Positions 45,631-57,211 of a stretch of DNA of 64,000 nt are shown here, piece after piece. The DNA is taken from NCBI GenBank assembly GCA_905116865.2, contig CAJHNH020004968.1, forward strand, positions 124,001-188,000, written 5' to 3'. The first letter of the stretch is position 1; every line of letters starts with the position of its first letter. A program made the position numbers and the translations under genes. This stretch comes from Candidula unifasciata (Eukaryota > Mollusca > Gastropoda > Stylommatophora > Geomitridae). Below the pieces are notes generated by a model that had not been told where the DNA came from, searched no databases, and was given only the letters and a program-made list of their open reading frames with translations.

Positions 45631-46226
45631 GGTAAACTGATGCACCACAAGCTAGACGGGGTCAAGGCCCTTTGGGAGCGAGGGAACTAGAGAGTGGAAG
45701 CTCCTGGCAGCAGGAGAATTGTGCAATGAGGAGTCACCAGGAGATCTGGCTGATACCTCACACTCAGAAAAAAGGCATGACAGGCATACAATCACTCTGC
45801 TACTGGTGTCATCAGATTTGGAAATCTTCGCTGGCTGCTGGGGATGGGGAGGGAGCACTTTTGAGAAAAGGCCGAGTGCTGTGATGTCAGTTTTTGAAAT
45901 TCAGATCAACTTATGCGAGAACCAGAAGGGGCAGGAGAAGAGGTAATGCATCCTTTCTCTGAACCCAAATGACAGTATAGTAAATGGTCTGAGAAAACAT
46001 AGACACTGGAAAACAAACAAAACATTGTGAGGTAGAATTCTGTTATGTACACCTGACTGTTGACAAAAGAAATTATGACAGATTTTTAGGTCAAAGAGAT
46101 GGATGTCTTATAATAGATTTTATTAGCAGCACATAAACATGTTCACAATTAAATCTTTGATGCTTTCAGCAATAAAAAAAACTAACTTTTACCTCCATAC
46201 TAAATTCTGTTTTTTTTCCTCTCCAG

Positions 46227-46446
46227 TTTGACAGCGAAGAGGATTTTCTTCAAAGAATGGCAAGACTTCATCGTTCTCTTGCAACCATAGAAGCTTTTTA
46301 TCGTGATTCTTATAAAAAGAAAAATTGCTAAAATAGACAGAATAAAAAGTCGTCCTTAAAAAAGCAATATTACCTAAAGCTGTCCTTGCCATGGAGCAAA
46401 CCAAAAAGATCACGCGATGCAGCCAGATCCTCATAGTGCTACAGAG
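46227..46446 (+). pseudogene. C-type exon K2 (stop-containing)
   Basis: The acceptor CTCTCCAG and donor GAG|gtagct are kept. The frame reads FDSEEDFLQRMARLHRSLAT and IEAFYRDSYKKKNC, then a stop. The later part is sensible only in another frame (LPKAVLAMEQTKK-like text), and the last part again shifts (HSATE before the donor). The length of 220 is not a multiple of three. It is a decayed member of the C family. Confidence 0.6.
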
Positions 46447-46632
46447 GTAGCTATAATTCGTTCAACAATTGATAAACACAGATGCAGACCATTTACTGGA
46501 AAACTGCCTATTTAGATCGCCTTACCAAATTTACACCACTTGGGGACAAACCAGCATGTTTCAATTCAGTTTGTTACAAATTTATTTAATTGCGCTTTGA
46601 CATACCAATACATGCTTTGTTTCCTATTGTAG

Positions 46633-46660
46633 ATCAACAAGGAAAATGACAGCATGGCAT
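46633..46660 (+). other. Possible small exon F after K2
   Basis: After TTTCCTATTGTAG the sequence ATCAACAAGGAAAATGACAG recurs after K3 (57783-57812) and, diverged, after P1, P2 and G1. GT follows at 46661. Conservation of the acceptor and the first 20 bases across units is suggestive, but length and phase do not agree between copies. An array of G (46713-46742) lies just downstream. Confidence 0.3.
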
Positions 46661-47400
46661 GTAAATCTAATTATGCTTGCTGTAATATACTTTTGTTAAT
46701 GTGTGTGTGGGTGGGGGGGGGGGGGGGGGGGGGGTGGGGGGGATATAAGCTTAGTTAAAGTCCTTGTTTGTACACCTGTAATGGTCCGTTATACTAAAAT
46801 AAAGAAGAAAAATCAGGTTTCATTATCAATAAAGTGTTTTGGAAACAGGAGGCCTCTGAGGTTTTTGTTTTCATAGGCAGTTTTTGCACCTGCCGCTGAC
46901 AATATAATTACTTTGACAGCACATGTATTTGTTTCTGTTTTTGGGACATATTTCTAACCAAGACGGGTCACCATGCTTTCTGCATCACCTTGTTGCTGAT
47001 AGCACATGCGTATTGCACATTTTTTGAGTAGACATTTGAGTCATTTGCTATGGAGTTTGGTGGGTGGTTTTTTTTTTGAAACACTGAGTTGAGCTCTTCC
47101 GTGTGCTTCTATTTTGGTGATACAAATGTAATAATGATGTCTTTGCCAGGCAGAGGATCGTGCAAGGATGACTATATTGGGTTAGGTTTTGCTATGCTAT
47201 ACAATGGAGGCAGGCATTTGAGTGCAGTGCGTCCAGAGTTAGTAAGTGGGCCTGCAGAACATTTTGCTGATGTGTTGGGCTTTCCTAAAATTGGACTGGA
47301 TTATTAATGGTAAGAGACAAGAGGGCCCACACGGTTGTAGAATCACTTGTTGTGCCTTGCATTTTATTAGCTGCAGGTGTTTGTGTGTGTGTGATGCAAA

Positions 47401-47497
47401 TCATGAACAGGTATTAAAGCTGTTACTTTCTGGCAGCACTGTGAAGTTTGGGATGAATGACCTCTCATAGGACATAGAGAGGCAAGTTATTGAAAAG
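47401..47497 (+). pseudogene. E-type exon-like segment E1
   Basis: The segment reads NHEQVLKLLLSGSTVKFGMN, then DLS, a stop and DIERQVIEK, before AAG|gtgaaa. E2 at 58526 is its paralog and lacks the stop. About 400 bases upstream are also conserved (around 47060-47330 and 58180-58480). The stop codon (47468-47470) suggests this copy is not functional. Confidence 0.5.
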
Positions 47498-47689
47498 GTG
47501 AAAATGTAACTTTTTTTTCTCGGGGGGGGGGGGGGGGGGTCAACTGGGGGATTATGGTGTGTTGTCGATTTGCTGATGGGGATAAAGTCGAAGAAGAGGT
47601 TCTTTTCTCCAAATATTTACAAACATCTGAGTCTTTTGGTGTTTCATGTCAGTAAATATGTGAGTAATGAGTTAAACAACAACAACAAA

Positions 47690-48720
47690 TGATTACATTA
47701 CAACACCTAGCCAGACAGCTTGCACGAACTACAAGTTCCATCCTGAAATGAAACTAATTATCACATTCAACATCTTTGATTATTTTCCTAAAGACAAAAG
47801 TTATGCTTTATACACCAAGCGAAAACAATATGTAGACAAACAGAAATTGGTTGTCCCTTAAAAGTATTCCAGAACAAAACCCATGGAGAGAAAAATGCAG
47901 ACTAACAGTACAAATCTAGACAAATGTGAAAGGAATATTTGACAAGAAAGAGCAAGATAGTGTACAAAGCAGAATGGCCACCCTCAGTTATATCGATGAA
48001 GAATACCCAGAAGACGATGGGTACGAGTTCTATACAGATGGGTCCGCACAAAATTACAGTTTAGAAATGGTGGTGCTAGAGTGTACCATAGAATTCCCAG
48101 ATGGTACTAGGAATAGTCCAGCTTACTGACCGGAAAGTACTGCCATAACTGAAGCAGAACACTCAGGTTATCAACATAGCCCAACAGAGAAACTGCTGAA
48201 AAATACCAAATCTGCGCTCACAGTATGTGGTAATGCTGACAGAATGCAAAATCCGGACTTTAAGCACTCCCTCCAGAGCTGGGAACAAACTATCAGAATT
48301 GCAAAAACTGCTGACACAATCTCTGCCTTCAGCAAAGAGTAGTAATGCAGTAGATACTGTCTCATTGTGGAGGCTGTCGTAATGAGGAAAGCTGATCAAC
48401 TGGCAGAGGAAGGTTCCAGTGCGACAAAAGTGCAGCCGAATGTACCAGTCACATACCCACCAAAAGAAAAGAATCATTAAATTCAATTCAGGAAACCACC
48501 AGCCCCAGCACAAAGACGACTATTTAATAGGACAAACCAGAACAAGCCATTAACCTCCGCCTTAGAACAGGGGCACAACCGATTAGCGTAACCACACATG
48601 TACACAAAAGTCAATGATAGGTGTTATCAGCCATGTGCACGTGTGGAAATGTGCCCCAGACAGCAGAGCATGTACTCCAGGACTGCACCGAAATGTATAG
48701 TTCTTCATCTGTGTCGGGTA
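47690..48720 (+). mobile_element. RNase H LINE C-terminal relic
   Basis: Around 48020 DDGYEFYTDGSAQNYS is the first RNase H aspartate motif, EFPDGTRNSP follows, and near 48640 CTCGNVPQTAEHVLQDC-like text is the Cys/His-type end of such LINE proteins. Stops break the frame at 48128 and later. The family is close to those at 35950 and 62040. Confidence 0.65.
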
Positions 48721-49150
48721 CCTTGTAATGGTTCGATTTGTTTATATGTTTCCTGCTTTTTCAGCACAAGCTCATTCGCACTACCGTCTTTTCTTCAAGC
48801 CGCTTTTTTTCTTTTGTAGTAGTTTTGAGAGCTTTTCTTTGATGTCTTTATCCACACTTCTGTTGTTTTGGTACCTTGGTTCTTTTTCTGTGTGGGTTCT
48901 GTTGACTGTGCCTTATGCTATTTTTTTTTTCTCAAGTTCATTTGCCTTAGTCAGGCCTGTTAGTGCTTAATTTTGCTTTTGCTAAGTTTTTTCTGCTTGG
49001 AAAGATTCTTTCTCTTGTTTTGCTGCATATATTGCAGCTTCTGCATCTGCTTTTGCACTCACTGGCTCTTTAGGTTCTGTCATCTCTTTCCTGCTCCCCT
49101 CTATTTCTTCTTCTTGGCACGTTTCTTATTTCAGTTACCATATTCCATGC
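48721..49150 (-). other. Pyrimidine-rich stretch with a charged minus-strand frame
   Basis: The plus strand is T/C-rich. On the minus strand about 43 codons near 49125-49000 are open and charged (EEEIEGSRKEMTEPKEP, then AKADAEAAIYAAKQEKESF). This could be a fragment of a lysine/glutamate-rich protein or element ORF1. No family is recognised. Confidence 0.25.
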
Positions 49151-49159
49151 TCAGACGTA

Positions 49160-51171
49160 ATTTCTAAAGCTAGCAAGATAGGGGCTGTGAAAAGGCGCAA
49201 GTTTCAAGTATGAGAGGGCGAGTACCCTTGGATGCCTTTGACAGAACATATGCAGTGAAACTACCACCTCACCTTTTGTGCAGCCTCCATGGTGGCCCCA
49301 AAGAGTAGAACAGGCATTAAGAGCAAAGCGAGCAGCAGTTGAACAATTACAGAAAGGCACCTCACAGGTTACAAGAGGATGTAGAGAAGCTAGAAAGATT
49401 TAAAAAGTAGAAAAGTTCAGCAGATGCAAAAAATGTATAAATGGGAACGTTTTATGAGCAGAGTTGGAGGAGATAAATCACTGGGTATACTTTGGAAATT
49501 GCAAAGGAAGGATATAGATATACTAATGACAACGGAGAAAGAAGCATTTTTGAAGAGAATTATAGCGCAAACTGAAATTCGGTTAGATATAATCTGTCTA
49601 ATACTATGAATAATTATTTGCAGGATATCATTAGGGTGGGGGATATCAAATAAGTATTGCAAAAAAGGCACTGAGCTGGTGCCAGACGAGGTCACGTATG
49701 CCCACACGAGGAGCATGAGTGATGAAGACTGGAGGTAGATGGCTTTTCATTACAACCAGAGCATCAGTACAGCTTCAGAACCCCAAGAGTGGGTACACAG
49801 CTACCTTATCCCACTTCCAAAACCAGGCAAAGATATTTCTAGATTCTTTACAGGGATATCACCCTTCAAAATAGACTTGGCAAGGTCCTAGTAAAGATAA
49901 TTGCTATTAAACTACAAAAGTTTTTGAAAAGGGAAGAGCAACTGCCACTAGTTTTAGGTGGTTACCAGCCATGGAAAGATACCTTGTCAAATGCAGCTTC
50001 GTTTTGCTTTTGATTTTTATGAGGGGTTTCAAAACGGACAGGAGACGGTTGTGCACTTGATTTTGAGGATGCCTACAATAGTCAGATGTGATATTTTGAT
50101 ATCTGTACTGATGGAGAAGGGGTTTGTCCCTGGCTTGTGAACTCGATAGCCGCTGTCCTGCATTCACGTATGTTTGCCCTTCGCCTGGATATACGGACCT
50201 CAGAACCATGTAATATCACCCGCGGGTTTTGCAATTTCCGGTCAAAATGGACGCTAGGCACAGTCACTGTATCGAGTCGTGGCACATTTTTTGCTTCTGC
50301 CAGACGGTGGCCGTTGCATTTTTGCTCTATTTGTAGACTGAAAGGATATAGTTTCATCGCCCAGCTTCTGAGTTAGTTGCATGGCGCAAAACTGTGAGCT
50401 GCGGATTTAATGTTGAATGCCCTTTTCACTGTGACTAACGTAGTGTTGTGAATTATAGATTCAGAAAATGGCGCGTGTCCGGTCGTTGCAAAATTGGTGG
50501 TGCTCTTATGTGATTAAAATTGTTCGCGTGTGCAACTGCTGATCTCTAGGTGACTTCTGCTACCGTCGATAATTAACTGCATTTCTAATGTCAGACAGTT
50601 TGTGTTAACACTTCTGACGGCTCTCGTATGCTTTTAATGCGCGTGTATGCTTGTGCATATGCTGAGACAATAGTCTGTCAATCTTTCCACAAGGGACTGT
50701 GATGACCATTTTGTGTGTTTTTCATTGGCTCAGGACCGGAGCAACTATGCAAGATTAGCAATTTCACCAGTGCTCTTCAATGTGTATACACGCAAGATTG
50801 CAGAACTTGAAGCACCATGTGTTAGTAGGATATTAACATTTGCCGAAGGTGTATGTTAATATAGGCAGAGGAGTGATAGACAACGGATAACCCAGGAGCT
50901 GATGGCAGCTGTAGACAAAGTGTCTGAGTGGTGTGCAGAAATGGGTGCGGTCATCAACTCAGAAAAGGCGGCTGTTTTGTGGTGCTCTCTGGATAATATA
51001 ATTGTAAGATCTAATGTTCCAAGCCTCATAATTAATACCAGTAACACCAAAAGAGAAAGCAAACTGAGGTACCTGGGTATACTTTTCGATAGAAGCATGT
51101 CCTAAATTGAGGGATCACGTTGAGGCAGTTGCAGTGAGATGCCAAGAAATAATCAGTGCTCTCAGGATTAT
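49160..51171 (+). mobile_element. LINE relic: linker and reverse transcriptase
   Basis: Pieces in order are PWWPQRVEQALRAKRAAVEQ-like text (49285), WERF (49440), LGKVLVKIIAIKLQKFLKRE (49879), CALDFEDAYNSQ-like text (50052), SPALFNVYTRKIAELEAPCV (50768), VDKVSEWCAEMGAVINSEKA (50911) and SKLRYLGILFDRSMS (51058). This is the normal order of LINE reverse transcriptase blocks. The sequence around 50140-50700 looks unrelated and may be an insertion. It lies downstream of an RNase H end (47690-48720) of the same type, so two copies lie head to tail. Confidence 0.75.
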
Positions 51172-51240
51172 GGGGCCGCGTTAGCGCAGTCGATTGAATA
51201 ATCACTTTCAAATCCAGCTGCGACTCGCTGCAGCCCACGG
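51172..51240 (+). repeat. SINE S2, truncated head
   Basis: GGGGCCGCGTTAGCGCAGTC and the next 50 bases match 16595-16665. It is cut before box B. It begins directly after LINE coding text and ends directly at a hAT-derived fragment. Confidence 0.7.
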
Positions 51241-51960
51241 CTAAGTTTATCCTGTGAATCATGTGAGACATACATTAGTGCAGATGAGGGCCTTATTATT
51301 ATATAGGGTAAGTCATATCAATAGCTAAGTAATTTGTGACCCCCCCCCCCCCCCACCACCCCCCCCACCACCCCCCCCCCCTAGATGTTTCCGGTGCAGA
51401 TCTAGCTATTTCTAAAAAAATTTGACCCGTTTCTAAATGTTTTCTGTCAAAGAAAAGTGGCAACACTGGGTACAACCAGGGCTGCCAATGATGGGTTTTA
51501 CCCCCAGATCTGGGTTTTTATTTGACACCTTGGGTTGAAACTTTTAAATCTTGGTTTTTAAAAAAAATATGTCCTTATATAAAAAGTGGGTAAATGTTTC
51601 GTTCGTAACTATAAAATTTGTACTTTTGAACAGTATGGTTTTTTTTTTGTTTTGTTCTTTGCCTTTGTATCGCTTGGGTTTTCGTTCAGCTTAGCTGGGT
51701 TTTAAAAAAAAAATTCCTGCTGCAACCCTGGGTACAACAGCAAGCGTAGAAACATAGATTATAGTTTTGGCACTATTCCTAGTGGAAGCACGTGGACATA
51801 AGGAAAGGTGATATACAATTTTTATAACCTTTTGTTTTAAAACTTCGTAGCCATATAGTGTTTAGTGGTGCCCCAATATTGAATATGATTGTGTAATGCG
51901 GTCGAATAAGGTTTCTAGGATTTTCACCAGTTTGATTTTTTTATCCTCGAGATGTGAATA
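51241..51960 (+). mobile_element. hAT 3' end fragment (family of 32635)
   Basis: The first 65 bases code LSLSCESCETYISADE and a stop, matching the C-terminus at 32903-32955. The 3' flank then matches 32956-33330, interrupted by poly(C) at 51342-51381 and by a MITE at 51477-51730. Confidence 0.65.
51477..51730 (+). mobile_element. hAT-type MITE (254 bp) with perfect 8-bp duplication
   Basis: The ends are CAGGGCTGCCA and, inverted, CAGGGTTGCAGC. GGTACAAC lies on both sides (51469-51476 and 51731-51738). The ends match the larger hAT transposon at 6690-9899 and the fragment at 33411. The uninterrupted paralogous sequence is at about 33090-33115. Confidence 0.92.
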
Positions 51961-52377
51961 TCCAAGGCCAACTCTAGATATGTCGAGCTGGCCGGGGAAT
52001 ATCCTACATACTGATTACAATCCTAATATATTTCTACGGCCTCAATGGTTCCCGCTGTGTTTATTTATGTGAATGACCTGTAACACAATGTAACCTACCA
52101 ATCAGATCTCTTTTTTTAAATGTTCGTGTGTTCTAGACAAAGTTTTTAGTCTTCTGTGCTTCAAACATTTATGAAACATGTGGGCCATTTCAATGGTTTG
52201 AGATTAATTCTGTCCGCATTCCATAGATGTGGATCAAGCCGTCGTACGATAGACATGGCCAAAGAAGGACACCCTTTGGGGGGGGGGGGGGTGCCTGGAT
52301 GGTCCTGTTCTTAGTACACTTATTTTTATAGTGAGGCGCATGCTTTTTGTAAGTGCCAATCAATACATTGTTTTGTT

Positions 52378-52378
<1 letters not shown>

Positions 52379-52436
<58 letters not shown>
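52379..52436 (+). repeat. (TA)n microsatellite
   Basis: A pure TA dinucleotide tract of about 58 bases. Confidence 0.95.
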
Positions 52437-52437
<1 letters not shown>

Positions 52438-53014
52438 CATAACAGTAGTACAATAGCGATGTACAAAGCACACACTTTCATGTTCTATTCTTGACCTCCT
52501 TCTTTATTATTTCACTACAGGGAGACAGAGAGAAGAGTTCAGTGGCAAAACACATTTTAAATCTTGTCTGACTCCTTGCTTTATCTGTTTATAGCTGCCC
52601 ACTTTATTTTCAAATTCATTTGCTGCTTCTTTGATTTTTTTTTCTTTAATTAATCATTAATCTGAGATCTTTTCCATCAATGTTTCACTTTGTGATAAAG
52701 TTTATCTTCTTCCTCTTTTGTTGGCTTGAAATAGATTATCTATAACTGCAATATTGTCTCAAGTATGAACTTCACTGTCTCTTGTAATTCACTCAGCGAC
52801 CCATATATATTTATATATATATTTTATTGCTGGGCGGTGACAGTGTTACAATTTTTTCAATGACCTCTGTATATAATATAAATATATATGACAGAAAATT
52901 GTTCACACCAGGAACGACTTTGCCTTGCTAAGCGCTTGCTGAATAGACCTGAATGATGTTGACATTTATAAACATTTTTCAACCACGTTTAGGATTAAAG
53001 TGTTTCTGTTCTAG

Positions 53015-53140
53015 ATGCGGCAGAATGCAGACATTTGCCCTGTTCTTCTATCAATAATTCAAGAGGAACTTGCCAGAAGTGACCAGGGGGACAGTAAACA
53101 AGTCCTGGATGAAGAGCAGAAGTGCATTCAGGCTGATCTG
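53015..53140 (+). CDS. A-type exon A3
   Basis: There are 42 codons in phase 0-0 between TTCTAG and CTG|gtagga. The protein reads MRQNADICPVLLSIIQEELA and ends QKCIQADL. It is closest to A2, and its flanking introns match those of A2 in detail. It starts the last A-B-C-E unit of the window. Function unknown. Confidence 0.6.
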
Positions 53141-53464
53141 GTAGGAGGCCACATAAATAAATATTTTACTTGTAAATTCTTGGTCTTGTGCTGTCTCAGC
53201 AATGAACATTTTTTTGTATGGCTCACAAGTCTCCTAACATAGATTTACACTAACAGAACTGATTTGTCTCTCATCGTATTATCTTTACATGTTACTGTCT
53301 GCCTTTAACTTTTCATACTAGTAAGGTACTGGCCGAACAAGTCAAGTCTTTCTGTTCTTCACCATCCCCTACAACCCACATGTCCTTCCCATGCCTCCTC
53401 TCCAGATTCTCTTTAATTAGGGTTCTCCATGGTGAAGTTATCAAGCTGTTTGTCATGCACTCTG

Positions 53465-53907
53465 AAAATGTTGGGTGTTTTATGGCTGCATAGAACCTGT
53501 TCTGCTTTATGGCAGCAAATCTTGGAATGTCAGTGAACAAATTAAGAAAGATTTAGAAGCAACAAAGATGTTCTTTCTGAGACGAATGTTTATGAACACC
53601 TTGGATGGCCAGAGTAACTTACGATGATTGTTTGAAGCTAATGAATGTAGACCTCTATACAACAATAAGAAGGAGACAAACATTATTCTTTGGCCATGCA
53701 ATGAAAAGAGAGGCACTGGAAACCATCACGACAACTGGAAAGATTGGTGGAAAGGGAGGGTAGAGGCAGACCAAGAGAGATAATGCTGGGTGGGCTGAAA
53801 CAATGGCATGGAAGGATATCATCAAGAGGGCTGTTCCAGGCAACCAGGTATCAGGATCTGTGGAGATGCATGAGCACCTACGTCAATTGGCAGGGCACAT
53901 GATGATG
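53465..53907 (+). mobile_element. LINE C-terminal relic in the A3-B3 intron
   Basis: Pieces NVDLYTTIRRRQTLFFGHAM, KREALETITTTGKIGGK and WAETMAWKDIIKRAV are the end of LINE ORF2, with a GATGATGATGA tail at about 53897. The paralogous intron after A2 (near 34885) is uninterrupted, so this insertion came after the unit duplication. Confidence 0.75.
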
Positions 53908-54479
53908 ATGAATCATGGCTGTATTATTCAGTTCAGAAATGCAGTTTTACGGAGACTCCAGTGTTTATGCCTTGTGCGATGCTCTCGGCAGGCAGCTAGT
54001 CATTCTGCAGAGAGAGACTGAGCCATATGTGATAAAACCTGTGCAGTGAGGTTGATCCTCTCGACTTTTACCTTTAGCTTTTTCTGATTCTTTTCTCCAT
54101 TTTTGTTGTTGTGGTCTCCTTTTATTCCTTTGTCCTTGTTGGTTCCAGCACAGGAACATTTTGGTTACATTATTAGATTTTCTCAGTATGTGTGCTATCC
54201 TGGAATTCCACCCTCATTGGTGATTCAGTTATATAGTTTTTACCTCTGTTCTATTCAGGCATAACTTAATGAATGGATATATTTTATAGGTAATTATTTT
54301 AGTCATTCTCTATGATTGATAGATGTTATGTCATTTAGGAACTTCAACTTAATTTTTTTTTACCAGCTGATATATTTAAATTATGCTCTTATTATTCTGG
54401 AATTCAGTGCTTCTAATTTTATAAATGCCCTCTTTACATCTTTCAATAATATTAGGGCCACTCCTTCACTGTTGTTAGG

Positions 54480-55070
54480 GGGGGGGGGGGCTGTCATCTT
54501 TATTCCTTTTTCCCTTCTTCTTCCCTCTTCCTCTGTCCATTTCTACCTGCCTGTCCCTTTTCCCCCACTCTGTCTCCCTCTCTCTTTCACTCTGTCTCTC
54601 CCACTCTACCTACGTATCTGTCTGTATCCCTTTCTGTATGACTCTCTCCTACTCTCTGTCTCTCTCTCTCTCTCTCTCTGTCTGTCTGCTTAAGGTACCA
54701 CGTCAAGAACAGACATGACTTCAGTTTGTTCCCCTTTGCCACCAAGTCTAGAAAAAACGTAAAAACACTATATCTGTGCTGGTATACCCACATGTATGCG
54801 CACTAATAAAGTACCCTGTGTGCTCCCTACACTCTTGAACAAGGCAAAAAATACCTTGCCTTACCCTGACATAACCTTAAAAAAACCAAGAATACCTTGA
54901 ACAGGATCTTGAAATTGATTTGGCTACGAACCCTAAGTCTATATTTATCAAAAACACATAGTTTTCTAGATCTGTCATAAAGGTTTTGTAAGTTTATGAC
55001 ACATAAACACATGTTTCTGACAACTGTATAAAACCATCCAGCCTGGTGACAGTCTACTGAACTGATTACC
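54480..55070 (+). other. Poly(G) tract, CT-rich stretch and intron end
   Basis: A short G run (about 54480-54490), then a C/T-rich stretch with (TC)n near 54658-54680. The rest leads to the B3 acceptor and matches the region upstream of B2 without its minisatellite. No coding feature. Confidence 0.5.
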
Positions 55071-55139
55071 CGAGGTGTGAAAAACAAAGGAAAAATAGAT
55101 GTTCTTTCTTCTTCATTTATATTACATCATATATTTCAG

Positions 55140-55232
55140 CAGCCGTTAGTGCTGGAGCAGTCAGTCAGATACACCTGTAATTGTAGAACATCACCTGCAG
55201 CAAGAAATTTACAGAATTTAGCTCAGAATGAG
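55140..55232 (+). CDS. B-type exon B3
   Basis: There are 31 codons in phase 0-0 between ATATTTCAG and GAG|gtaaat. The protein reads QPLVLEQSVRYTCNCRTSPA and ends LQNLAQNE. It is a near copy of B2. The intron afterwards also begins like that after B2, then holds an R270 copy and a minisatellite. Confidence 0.6.
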
Positions 55233-55432
55233 GTAAATAACATCACTGAATTGTTTTGTCCATATTGCTGTGAAATGGATGTAAATTTTGACACATTTGC
55301 ACATTGGCAACTTCATCCGAGGGAACATGCGTTGTCTACTTGTTTGGTGGTTTTTCCCAGCAGTTTTGCTAGTGAAGTAATCTATATGGTCTACCTAGCT
55401 TTACTGACATTCAACATGCACATTCTTATAGC

Positions 55433-55712
55433 TCACCAGCTATAAACACTGGCAGAAAGTTCCAGTTATTCGCCCACTACTGTACTTTCTCTTGTACCCA
55501 AACTTCAGTTTTGTTGCACATCTATTTTACAAATATGGCTTATTTGTATGCAGATTGTTGGTTCCTTGGCTCAGGCAGATGCACTCCAGCTTCGAAGGAA
55601 ATGTCCCGAATTAGTAGCCTTTTATGACATCCAAGGGGGGGGGGGGCGTAAAAGGATCTCACCCCCTCCCCCCACCTCAGTAATGGGGTCCCTGAACCCA
55701 CGCACAGAAGCT
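55433..55712 (+). repeat. Dispersed repeat R270, copy 5
   Basis: A near full-length plus-strand copy with a G-run insertion at about 55635. A fragment of the same repeat lies at the same distance after B2 (40184-40230), so this insertion predates duplication of the unit. Confidence 0.7.
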
Positions 55713-55889
55713 GTTTCATTTATCTAAGAGGTCCAGGATCCATGCTGATACCACTGGCAGAAGTTTTTGTAAAAATGTCTTATCATACCAGGAGAGAAGC
55801 TAGTGACTTCTGGGTCACTGAAATTCCTCTCAGGAAAATTTGTTATAAACTGGCTGGTGTGAGCAAGACATTTCAGGGACACTGATATG

Positions 55890-56170
55890 AATTAGGTGGG
55901 ATACTATAACCATCTCATTTGGGATGAAAGGACACTATTACTATCTCACCTGGGACGGAAGGATGCTATTACCATCTCACACGGGATGGAAGGACGCTAT
56001 CACTATCTCACATGGGATGAAAGGATGCTATCACCATCTTGCCTGGGATGAAATGACACTATCACCATCTCACATGGGATGAAAGGACGCTATCACCATC
56101 TTGCCTGGGATGAAATTACACTATCACCATCTCACATGGGATACTAGTATCATCTCAGATGGGAGAAAAT
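55890..56170 (+). repeat. 31-bp minisatellite in the B-C intron
   Basis: About nine units such as GGGATGAAAGGACGCTATCA followed by CCATCTCACAT. It is the same family as the 30-base array after B1 (21490-22170), in the same intron, with a different subunit amplified. Confidence 0.9.
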
Positions 56171-56179
56171 GACACTGTT

Positions 56180-57211
56180 ATCCTCCCATGTTGTATGAGT
56201 AGCACAGTGATTCTGATAACAGGCAACAGGGACAGTTAAAGCTGTTGTAATGTGTATAATGAGATACTCTGTATCTCACCTCAGGTGCCAGTAGACTCTG
56301 TGCAGGTTTTACAGATTGTCATGCAAGACCCCTGCTACATGTCCTCTTGTGTGCTATGGATAATGGCTCATATGGGCCTGAACTGAGCTGACATGGGATC
56401 TTGGAGTCCGTGGCTCCTAGAGATGCAGTGTCCAGAAACCGTCTGGCTTTCCTCAGCCCATCTCCAGTGAATGAGTGATAATGTCTGTCAAAAACTCATT
56501 TGGAACGCGAGTGAAGCCCACTGGTGGAATTTCCTACTATATGACAAACTGTGGCTCAAGCAAATGTTGAGTGACTGAATTGCCAAGACTTAGCCCTATG
56601 CCAAGAGATTTGTTAGCAACTTAGATAAGCATTTGCTGCGGGTGGTATCTTGGGGTGCAGTTCAGTCCCCGTACATTATTTTGTCCAATCTCAATGTCGT
56701 TATCACTATGATGAGGTGCACTATAATAGTCTGCCACTGTCTATCAGCTGATTAGGCTAAAATGTCCGTCAGTTACATGTCCTGTGGCATAATAACAATG
56801 CCTTAAATATCCTACCTTCAAAAGTCCAACTGTTTGACAGAAAGGCATAAATGTCTGTTACCACTGGTCCCACTTTTCAGCAGAGTGCTGTGATGTCAAT
56901 TCTTAAAACTCATCCCAGGGCCAGGTGGAAAATGCATCCTCCCTCTGAACCAAGATGACAGTATAGTAAACAGACTAAGAAAGCATAAACACTGGAAAAT
57001 GAGCAGATCATTGTGGGGTAGAATCCTTACATGTACATCTGCCTGTTGACAGAAGAAATGATGAAAGATCTTCAGGCCAGAGAGGTGGATGTCCTATAAT
57101 ATATTTAATTAACAGCACATAAACATGTACATAATTAGATCTTTGATGCTTTCAACAGTAATAATACAACTTTTACCTCTGTATTAAATTCTGGTTTTTT
57201 CCCCCCTCCAG
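56180..57211 (+). other. Intron-like stretch before K3
   Basis: The last 350 bases match the region before the other C exons (ACTGGAAAA, then ATAAACATG and AATCTTTGATGCTTTCA). No coding feature is recognised in 56180-56850. Confidence 0.45.

Noticed and set aside
48728..49167. Membrane proteins rich in Phe, Leu and Ser
   Set aside because: These are translations of a T/C-rich stretch, and hydrophobicity follows from base composition.
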